Shown piece by piece: positions 1 through 6,743 of a stretch of 11,204 bases of DNA (positions within the stretch are counted from its first letter, which is position 1; every line of letters starts with the position of its first letter). The position numbers and the translations under genes were made by a program. Location of the stretch: assembly GCA_026770615.1 (NCBI GenBank), contig MU631341.1:46933-58136 (forward strand), given 5' to 3'. Source of the stretch: Pavlovales sp. CCMP2436. Taxonomy: Eukaryota > Haptophyta > Pavlovophyceae > Pavlovales. The notes under the pieces are model-generated. The model worked only from the letters and a program-made list of their open reading frames with translations, was not told the origin of the DNA and searched no databases.

Positions 1-137
1 GGGGGGGTACCTTGGCGCTCTTAGCCGGAGCAGTGTGGAACGGAGCGGTTTCCACGGAGCACTTTTCGAGTCGTTCAAATGAGGCGGCGAGAGGGAGTCA
101 AAGAGGAACGCGGAGGCGACCTAGAGGAAAGGAACAT

Positions 138-252
138 GCGTGTGTGTGTGTGTGCGTGTGTGCGTGTGTGCGTGTGTACGTGTGTACGTGTGTGTATGTG
201 TGCGTGTGTGTGTGCATGTGTGCGTGTGTGCGTGTGTACTTGTGCGTGCGCG
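138..252. repeat. Imperfect (GT)n/(CG) microsatellite
   Basis: About 115 bases of alternating purine and pyrimidine, mostly TG steps with CG, TA and CA interruptions, often in TGTGCGTG-like 8-base units. Alternating GT/GC of this length can form left-handed Z-DNA. The reading frames that cross it (Cys-Val and His-Thr runs) are by-products of the repeat and not genes. Confidence 0.95.
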
Positions 253-255
253 TTC

Positions 256-273
256 GGGGGGGGAGGGGGGGGG
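256..273. repeat. G-run, G8-A-G9
   Basis: Eight G, one A, nine G directly after the GT tract. The plus strand could form a G-quadruplex. Long G-runs are also error-prone in assembly, so the exact length is uncertain. Confidence 0.9.
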
Positions 274-304
274 TTGCTGTTATTAGTACGTTTGATAATA
301 TCAT

Positions 305-308
305 TATA

Positions 309-354
<46 letters not shown>

Positions 355-357
355 CAT
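305..357. repeat. (AT)n microsatellite, first block
   Basis: About 53 bases of TA steps with two single-base C interruptions. Self-complementary and so able to extrude as a cruciform. Confidence 0.95.
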
Positions 358-390
358 GCTGGGGATTCAAGCTGGCGTCTGACTGTTCTG

Positions 391-415
391 AATATATATA
401 TATATATATATATAT
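391..415. repeat. (AT)n microsatellite, second block
   Basis: About 25 bases of AT steps, separated from the first AT block by some 33 bases of ordinary sequence. From here to about 640 I see no gene, only AT-rich sequence including an ATTTAATTTAATTTAAAT stretch near 490-510. Confidence 0.95.
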
Positions 416-639
416 TGCCAGGATCCCTGCTTTATCAAGACAATAATTAGCGTTGAGGCTCTATATATCAACACGTGATGTGTGGAAATCTATTTAATTT
501 AATTTAAATGTCAAACATTTTCCTCGCAAGCGAAAACGCCTCCAGCGGGGCGCCTGCGGCGGGCGGTGTGACTTAGTTATTGTTCTACGATCTGAAAACG
601 AAAATATGAAGGTATCTAAGAACCCCTGGCGGCAATTGA

Positions 640-1781
640 GACGGCGGTGAGCCGGTCTTCGAAGAGGCGGGGATCAAGCAGCTCGAGTTCCTGACCAAGG
701 AGGACGACGTGATCGCTGGGCGCAAGCTCGACGAGGACGGCGGCACGCCCTTCAACCTTTGGGCGTCTCTCTACGCGGACGACGGCGCATTACCTTTCAC
801 GTCGCGAGCAGACCTCGAGCTCGGTGCGCGGTTGCTCAAAAAGCACCTGCTACGCTTCGCCCTCGCGATGCACTGCGGCACAATGAACCCATCCGACGGC
901 ACCGTCGCCAAAAAGTCCAAGAGTGAGGCGATGTTCTACTACCCGCCGACCGGCTACTCTCCAACAACTACCGACACTCTCTTTCTCAAGATCGACGACG
1001 CGCTCGGCATCGTCACGTTCACCGACCGGTTTTATTATTTTCAATCTTTCGTCATCCCTAACAGATGACGACGAGATCGATCATATGATCCGATCTGCAG
1101 CCGCAGCCTTTGGCTGTCTGCGGATGTACGTCTTCAGTCAAATCCACGGCTCCACGTCGCTCCCACTCGCCTCAAAGGGCAAGCTCTACCGCTGCCTCGT
1201 GCTCGGCGTCTTGCTCGACGGCTGCGGATCCTAGGTCCTGACCTCAAAGCTGCGACAAAGGCTGAGCGCGTTCCACAACCGCTGCGTGCGAGCGATGGCG
1301 AGGAAAAAACCGGTGCGCACTTACTTCCGCCTCTAACTACATCTTCAAGTACGCTGCCCTCGCGCCGCAGTACGTCGCCCTCGGCGTCACAGACATCGAC
1401 CAGTATATTTCTAATCGGAAATTACGCTGGGCGGGACATGTGATGCGCATGAGCATGTCGAGACTTCCGTATGTTCATGACATCGTGGGTCAACGCACCG
1501 CGACACGACGGGCGACCGCTGATCACGACCTAACTCGCGAGCTCAACAAATACAACAACGTTAGCTTCAACCTTGACGGACAAGCAGTCGGCGTTGGCGT
1601 CTCGACGAGCTGGGGCAAGGCTGCACATGACAAGGCGTCCTGGCGCAAACTGACGAGACTACCGGACGTGAAACCCATCTTCAGAAAACCCGATCGAAAT
1701 CGCCTGCTCGAAGCTCTGTCGGCGCTTTGGTACCACCGCAAGGTGACGCTAAAGCTCAGCAGATTGGCGCTCAGACGCTGA
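640..1781 (+). mobile_element. Non-LTR (LINE-type) retrotransposon remnant, RT C-terminal half
   Basis: Degenerate coding remnant of a reverse transcriptase, the enzyme that copies element RNA into DNA at the target site. Frame 1 (640 to about 1060) carries the catalytic box LYADDGAL (YADD at 772-783) only some 45 codons after the open stretch begins, so fingers, most of the palm and any endonuclease are missing. Frame 2 (about 1060-1325) continues with a TDDDEID segment, the LPLASKGKLYRCLVLGVLLDGC block typical of LINE reverse transcriptases after the palm in shortened form, then AFHNRCVRAM. A TAG at 1232-1234 stands where such proteins usually have Trp after Gly-Cys-Glu-Ser. Frame 3 (about 1332-1781) has KLRWAGHVMRM and DKASWRKL, both typical of the LINE C-terminus. 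Two frame changes plus one nonsense codon mean it is dead. Family-level assignment is firm; the clade (RTE- or CR1/Jockey-like) is not resolved. Confidence 0.85.
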
Positions 1782-1790
1782 CACCCGGTG

Positions 1791-2217
1791 CCTTCTGGAC
1801 GCAGAGACTGCGCTCCAGGCGGTAGAAGGGGCATCATAAGATAACATAATGCTGGCTCGGGCGCCGGAGCGCATGCCCGATGGAACTCCGGAGGTGTGCC
1901 CAGGCGAGGGCGGGTATTGTACCGGGCGTTCACGCGGGCCGCGCAACGAGGAAGGATCTGGTGACGATCGAGCTCGCACGCCTCGCGCATCACGTCCGAG
2001 GCGAGGTCCTCGAGGTAGTGCGAGGTCGACGAGCGAGAGCGCCATCAGGTCGGAAGGCGCACTTGTAAAAATTGGTGGGCGACGAGCTGCGCAGCCTCCC
2101 CGTTTCCCTCGGACCAGCAGCACCCCACTCTCCGCCTGCCCTCGAAGTTGGGATCAGCGCAGCGGCCTCCTCGGAGAGAGGACGAGAGAGGGCTGATCCA
2201 CTAACCACTCCCGCCCT
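1791..2217. other. Intergenic, no convincing gene
   Basis: GC-rich spacer between the retroelement remnant and the Sel1 gene. It must hold the Sel1 promoter and 5' untranslated region, but I see no clear TATA box. The reading frames here overlap on both strands and look compositional. On the minus strand at roughly 1880-2060 there is a weak histone-fold-like peptide (YLEDLASDVMREACEL), treated only as a finding. The sequence just after 1790 may be the retroelement's 3' untranslated end. Confidence 0.5.
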
Positions 2218-3712
2218 ATGTTCACCGACTCCCCGTCGGCTCGGGGTGAAAAGGCGCACATGGCGGGCGCAGCTGTCGAGGCGGAAAGGATCAGGGCGAT
2301 CATCGACAGAGCAGTGCGGGGAGACCCCGTCGCGCAGGGCAGGCTTGGTTCCCGTTACAAGCGCGGCGACGGCGTGATGCAGGACTAGGCCGAGGTGCTG
2401 CGGCTCTACACGCAGGCGGCCGATCAAGGCGATGCGTATGTGCAATACTGGCTCGGCAATTGTTACATCAGTGGTAACGGAACAGCGCACAACGAGAAGA
2501 AGGCGGCGCGACTCTTCAGGAAGGCAGCCAAGCAGGGCATCGCGCAATCGCACCACAGTTTAGGTCTTTGCTTCCAACTGGGTGCCGGCGTGGTGCAGGA
2601 CGAAGAGGAGGCGGCGAAGCTCTTCTGGCAGGTGGCCGAGCAGGGTTTGGCAGAGGCCCGGCTCGCTCTCGGCTATTGCTACACGCAGGTCAGAGGCGTG
2701 GTGCAAGACTACGAGGAGGCGGTGAAGCTATACAGGCAGGCTGTCGAGCAGGGCTCTGCAAACGCTCAGCTCGCTCTCGGGTATTGCTACGCGCAGGGCA
2801 TCGGCGAGGTGCAGGACTACGAGGAGGCGGTGAAGCTATACAGGCAGGCGGCCGAGCAGGGCTCTTCACACGCTCAGGTTGCTCTCGGCGATAGCTACCG
2901 AAGTGGCAGGGGCGTGCCTCAGGACCAGACGAGAGCGGTGAAGTTGCACAGGGAGGCGGCTGGCAGGGCTCTGCAGCTGGGCAGTACGCGCTCGGCACCA
3001 GCTACGCGCGTGGCTTGGGCGTGCCTCAGGACCAGACGAGAGCGTTGAAGTTGTACAAGCAGGCGGCCGATCAGGGCTACGCTCTTGCGCAGAGCAGTTT
3101 TGGCGAGTACTGCATGCTGGGCCTCGGCGTGGCGCACGACATCGCCGTTGCAGTGCGCTACTTCCGCCTCGCCGCCGACCAGGGCGATGCCATTGCGCAG
3201 TGTGCGCTACGGAGCACGATTTGGGCGAGGCCGTGCGCCTGTACCGTGCTGCCGCGGCGCAGCGCGACATGTGGGCACTGGCAAGGCTGGGCGTGTGCCC
3301 GGAGAAGTGCAGGAGCGTGGCGCAGAGCGAGGCGGAGGTGGCCGCAAGCTACGCCGCCGCGTCCGAGCTCGGCGGCGCCGATGCCTTGTTCGACTCTGGC
3401 GTGCAACACCTTGCTGCGATCAGCGAACGGAGCGCGCCTGAATCCTTCACCCTCCAGCTCGCCGTGAGCGACCTGGCCCTTGCCGCCAGACTGGGGCACG
3501 CGGAGGTGGTCGGGAAGCTCGCCTCGATCTCGAGCCAGCGCGAGGTGGTGTCTGCCTGCTGCCTGGGCTGCGGCGCGAAGCACAAGCTGAGGCTGTGCAG
3601 CCGATGCCGCGTGGCCGCGTTCTGCGACGATGACTGCACGCGGCGCATGTGGCCGGCGCACAAGCCGTGCTGCAAGCAGTGGCAGGCCGACGTCGCCGCC
3701 ACGGAGGAGTGA
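2218..3712 (+). pseudogene. Sel1-repeat protein with C-terminal MYND zinc finger, interrupted
   Basis: Sel1-like repeats are helical hairpins that form a solenoid for protein binding; MYND fingers bind zinc and usually proline-rich partners. The start is inferred as ATG 2218 (first after an in-frame TGA at 2194), with ATG 2260 as alternative. About nine 36-residue repeats follow from roughly codon 37, pattern LGxCYxxGxGVxxDxxEAxxLYxxAAxQG, repeats 4-5 and 6-7 being near copies. The MYND finger lies at 3560-3673: CxxC, CSRC, FCDDDC and HKPCC supply the zinc ligands. The protein ends at TGA 3710. Lesions: TAG at 2386-2388 where repeats have Tyr after Gln-Asp; a one-base loss near 2962 (frame 1 to 3); a frame change near 3205 in repeat 9, which also lacks about ten residues. 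Either a decaying gene or assembly error; family call is firm. Probably cytosolic, as no signal peptide is seen. Confidence 0.88.
2710..3140 (+). repeat. 108-bp tandem coding repeats of the Sel1 array
   Basis: The best-conserved part of the Sel1 array repeats at the nucleotide level every 108 bases. The GAGGAGGCGGTGAAGCTATA block occurs at 2713 and 2821, and GGCGTGCCTCAGGACCAGAC at 2911 and 3018. The first pair is 108 apart and the second 107, which directly shows one missing base between 2911 and 3018. The next equivalent point (3126) is again 108 on. Confidence 0.9.
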
Positions 3713-4025
3713 TGGAGAACGCATGCCTGTGCGCACACGAGAGAGAAGCGCACATCCCACTGTCCAATACCCCCCCCTGACTGTCTGCATGATCTCCAGC
3801 TCTCTCTCCTCGTCGGCAGTTGAGACGCTCAGGCGGGAGGGGGGACTGGGGGCTATCCGATAGAGACCCGGGCTAATCCTTTCGGGCCCTCCCGCGCTCC
3901 CGTGGGCTCCTTGCGTCCGACTGAGTCACTGCATATTCCAGCTTTGACACATTCTCTAGCTCACAGGTCCAAACGTTAGGATCTATCAGTGTTTGTCGTC
4001 CCTGCAGATGTCGTCCCTAACTGTA
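3713..4025. other. Intergenic, no gene seen
   Basis: Sits downstream of the Sel1-MYND stop and of the convergent minus-strand Cys-rich ORF. Contains a short C-run near 3769-3777 and a G-rich patch near 3836-3851. No AATAAA motif found. It probably holds the 3' ends of both flanking genes. Confidence 0.5.
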
Positions 4026-4253
4026 TCAGCGTGTGTGTCGTTGAAGGAGGGGCCGGCCGTACTTCACCGAGGCCGCGCGCTTATTCGCAGCCTGCTTGCA
4101 GCAGCCCGAGCACAGCGTACCGACGTGGGTCACGGTCGCTCCGCGGAAGGAGCACGCGCTGGCGTTGCCCTCGCAGTGCGCCTTTCACTCCCCCTCGGCA
4201 TCGCAGTCCATTTCGCCGCAGCCCATCTTGCCGCAGCCCTGTGCGTGCCCGGC
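4026..4253 (-). pseudogene. Small Cys-rich putative zinc-binding protein, interrupted by TGA
   Basis: Unrecognised. One minus-strand frame is open from 4253 to a TGA at 4028-4026 apart from a TGA at 4187-4185. An ATG at 4226 (context AAGATGG, good for a eukaryotic start) would give 66 codons. Before the internal stop it reads GCGKMGCGEMDCDAEGE, after it KAHCEGNASACSF, then TLCSGCCKQAANK. Eight or more Cys in under 60 residues, several in CxxC-like spacing, suggest a metal-binding finger, but I cannot name the family. The internal TGA would be one base from TGC or TGG. Upstream, AG|GGCTGC at about 4239 could alternatively be a splice acceptor, making this an inner exon. The composition (Cys-rich, balanced Lys/Glu/Thr) contrasts with the Arg/Pro-rich frames on the other strand, which supports it being real coding sequence. 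Confidence 0.45.
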
Positions 4254-4256
4254 TCA

Positions 4257-5099
4257 CTCAGTCGCTCGTCCGCAGTAGGTTGGTGCAAGTGTCCGCGATT
4301 AATGGATTGAGTGTTTTTTCTTTCTCTCATAATTATTGACATGGGCTGGGCGCGAATGGGAGGTACGCGCCCCCCCCCGACTGGCCCCCTTTTTTTCCTA
4401 GGGCGAGAACACACTAGTAGGGTGGTTGATATGCGATTAATAAGCGGCTCAGATCCGACCTCGACCGTAGTCCGATAAAGTATGCTTCATGTTTGAACTG
4501 CCCTTCGGAACTTCCGACGGCTTCCCGCATTTGACTCGCCAAAAAAGTATCCGTGAACCGCTACCCGGGCGCGGTCCGTGCGAGAGGCTATTTCCGCTTG
4601 AAGCGATAATAGACTTTCTGATTTACCCGGATATTTATTCTATCAAGATTAGATGCTTGTAGAATTCTGAAGAGCTCCCTAGATGTAGAATTTGATGGGG
4701 AACAACTTTGCGCTTGTGACTTGTAACCTGATTTGTTCGGGAAGGACGAGGAATCGGCATTTTTACTTTATTTTATCGGTAACGTTCTGGCCTGTTTACT
4801 ATTCATCGATTTTGCGCTTAAGACGAACCTCAAAGACATATCTAGACGCATAATTGATTGGGGAACAATTTTGGCGATGGGTCCGATACCTGATTCTAAC
4901 AGGAATAACAAGAATAGAGCCCCTGAAGTGAGGGTGCTATTTTCAGCATCCGACTCAGCATGCAATCCTCACTTTGGATGCCATTTTCTCGTCAATTCTG
5001 AAGAAATAAGGTAGCAAACCACATCATTAAAATTGTTCTCCGTCAAATTCCACGCCTGGAGGGATTTCAAAGTTTGATGAAACCTATGGTAATTTGAAT
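4257..5099. other. Mostly AT-richer intergenic DNA, no convincing gene
   Basis: From about 4590 the base composition drops to AT-rich compared with the GC-rich genes around it. A 93-codon plus-strand frame (4733-5014) and a 65-codon minus-strand frame overlap here, but neither resembles a known family and the AT-rich setting makes chance frames likely. Other contents: a run of nine C at 4370-4378, eight T at 4390-4397, and a diverged internal duplication (4689-4747 against 4852-4911). Confidence 0.5.
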
Positions 5100-6022
5100 T
5101 TATTCTAATATTATCAGAATATCACCTCGGGGAAGCCACGGAAGGAGGCGCCGGCCAAGAGTCTTTTTTTTCGTGGCCGGCTGCCGGCCAGGAGTCTTTT
5201 TTTTCACGGCCTGCAGCGCCTCGTGGGCGTCCGTCGGGCAGCAGAGCGCGCAGTGTACGCACTGCACGAAGATCTCCGCACCGCCCGGCCCGATCGGCAG
5301 GCTGATTGTGCAGGGGCCACTGTTAGCCGCGTCCACGTAGCACGTCGCGCCACGCGTGAGGCAGAGGGGCGCAGAGAAGCTGCCCTCGGAGATGACGATC
5401 GTCACGTGGACGCCCTCGCTCCGGCCGCCATGATTCTACAGTGCAGAATAAAGAGGCCAAGCTTCCACAGCAGGCGCGCCAGTGATGCGCGCTGGTCAAG
5501 GTGCGGCACGAGGTCTGCAGCAGGCCCGTTGATGCGCACCTGCCCGTTGATGAGCGGCTTGTCACCCAGCTCAGCACAAAGCGGCTTCCAGAGGCGCTTG
5601 AGAGTGGTGGCGGCGGCGCACGAGGTCGCCTTCGCGTTGTAGTCGGTGCTAGCGCTGCGCCGGCCCTGCGGGATGTCGAGGGTGGGCGTCTCCCCTGCAC
5701 CGAAGTAGACGTTGCCGCCGCCCTGCGCTGCACAGTTGGCGCGGGAGAGCGTCATCACATCCTCGGGGCTCAGTGCGATGTCGCAGTTCGACACGAGGAA
5801 GCCTAACCCAGCCAGGTCCGTGCGGTGGTTGAACTCGCCGTTGCCGATCTGGACCTAGCCCGTGAGCGCGCGGACGTTCGAAATGCCCACGGAGGCACGC
5901 GCGCCGGAAGCACGTCCGCTTCCACGCGTCACGACCGGCACGATGGATGTGCGGCCGGCCGTCCGTACGCCGCGCGACTGTGTCGTAGTACGCTCAATGA
6001 GCAAAACCGCGCGAAATTTGAT
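5100..6022 (-). pseudogene. Unrecognised protein gene or fragment, interrupted
   Basis: No family recognised. One minus-strand frame is open from 6022 to TGA 5404-5402 except for a TAG at 5857-5855, lying between ISNVRALTG and VQIGNGEFNHRTDLAGLGF. It continues through FLVSNCDIALSPEDVM, GNVYFGAGETPTLDIPQG and GDKPLINGQVRINGPAADL. The following codons look unlike the rest, and good protein character resumes in another frame (VTIVISEGSFSAPLCLTRG, then a Cys-rich IFVQCVHCALCC), ending at 5100-5102. The frame change could be a 74-base intron with GT at 5509 and AG at 5436, which joins the two frames in phase; the acceptor TTTATTCTGCACTGTAG is plausible, the donor weak. There is no ATG before the TAG, so the 5' end lies elsewhere or is lost. 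The many Cys and short beta-like segments hint at a secreted or disulphide-rich domain, but that is speculative. Confidence 0.5.
5150..5215. repeat. Two direct copies of a 33-bp unit with T8 runs
   Basis: GCCGGCCAAGAGTC plus T8 at 5150 recurs as GCCGGCCAGGAGTC plus T8 at 5183, a 33-base period (11 codons). On the minus strand it encodes two KKKTxGR motifs at the end of the unrecognised gene. In-frame length and coding position suggest a recent tandem duplication. Confidence 0.8.
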
Positions 6023-6037
6023 TCACTAACTAACTGC

Positions 6038-6061
6038 CAATATTCAATCTATCGAATATTG
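6038..6061. repeat. Inverted repeat, 8-bp stem and 8-nt loop
   Basis: CAATATTC at 6038-6045 and its exact complement GAATATTG at 6054-6061 flank AATCTATC. It lies in AT-rich DNA just beyond the 5' side of the minus-strand gene. A hairpin this short can arise by chance in AT-rich sequence. Confidence 0.7.
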
Positions 6062-6539
6062 AGTTTCACGGGGGAAGCAAAAAGAAAGTCATGCATCCCG
6101 AGCCTCTTCAACAAGAGATCCGAGTGCAGAAGGCTGACTCCTTCAAGCGGCTGCGTAGTCCGTTTAAATATCTAGAAATACGTCTATCCTCTGACAGGTC
6201 TCCACATGAGTATGAATGACCCTTCAACTCACCCGCAAACACACTAAGCGTTGAGGGAGGTGGCTTACAGTTTCTTAGCAAATTACATGCAAACAATGGT
6301 TAAATTTTGCATAAAATCCTATTGAAGGGCACAAAAAATGAGGCTCCGTTTCTTAACGTTACGATTTCTTATTGCCCGCGACCCCCTGTACGCGACGTAA
6401 ATTTAGGGGGCACGCATTGACAGATGTGTTGACGGATGTGTTGACGGATTTGGTCGCAAGTCCGAGTGCTAAGAACATAATAAGAACGAGTGCTTCGGTC
6501 GTCTCATGCACTTAATGTTCAAGCATCGTAATCTCCGCT
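6062..6539. other. AT-richer intergenic spacer
   Basis: No gene supported. Apart from the 12-bp tandem repeat at 6417-6452 I see no structured element. It separates the minus-strand unrecognised gene from the ARM-repeat gene and the short divergent ORF, so it may hold promoters for both directions. Confidence 0.5.
6417..6452. repeat. Three tandem copies of a 12-bp unit
   Basis: TTGACAGATGTG, TTGACGGATGTG and TTGACGGATTTG follow each other without gap; each copy differs by one base from its neighbour. It lies about 290 bases upstream of the ARM gene start, so an upstream regulatory array is possible but unproven. Confidence 0.85.
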
Positions 6540-6659
6540 TCAGCTGCGCCCATGCTGAAGGCCCACCACTGACAAAAAAATTGAGTTGCCGAACGCGCCC
6601 AAGTTCTCGTCCATAAGGCCATACTCTGTCACCGTCGCCGTCGCCTCCGCAGCCTCCAT
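6540..6659 (-). CDS. Possible 39-codon divergent ORF or first exon
   Basis: ATG at 6659 (context GGCAATGG) to TGA at 6542-6540, diverging from the ARM gene whose ATG is 85 bases away on the other strand. It reads MEAAEATATVTEYG, then LMDENLGAFGNSIFLSVVG, a mixed and natural-looking composition unlike the repeat shadows next door. It could be a microprotein, a first exon read toward lower coordinates, or chance. No family recognised. Confidence 0.2.
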   Translation of the reverse strand: MEAAEATATVTEYGLMDENLGAFGNSIFLSVVGLQHGRS

Positions 6660-6670
6660 TGCCGCTACCA

Positions 6671-6701
6671 CGCCGCCGCCGCCACCGCCGCCGCCGCCGC
6701 C
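6671..6701. repeat. (CCG)n trinucleotide run in the ARM gene 5' flank
   Basis: About ten CCG/CCA triplets ending some 40 bases before the ARM gene ATG. On the minus strand it reads as poly-Gly. It may sit in the 5' untranslated region and form GC-rich structure in the mRNA. Confidence 0.9.
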
Positions 6702-6743
6702 TTCGAAATGACTCGCTGAGACTGCGCCCGAGTAGGACGCGCT

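Noticed and set aside
12..450. ORFs of 84-144 codons over the start of the window
   Set aside because: They are translations of the GT and AT microsatellites (Cys-Val, His-Thr and Ile-Tyr runs).
360..460. tRNA-like GATTCAAGC near the AT blocks
   Set aside because: No matching acceptor or anticodon stems could be found around it.
1523..2556. Several minus-strand ORFs over the RT and Sel1 starts
   Set aside because: Arg/Pro/Ser-rich shadows of GC-rich sequence; they overlap each other and lack recognisable domains.
4733..5014. 93-codon ORF with a hydrophobic start
   Set aside because: AT-rich spacer, no family resemblance, non-ATG start, and overlap with an open frame on the other strand; likely chance.
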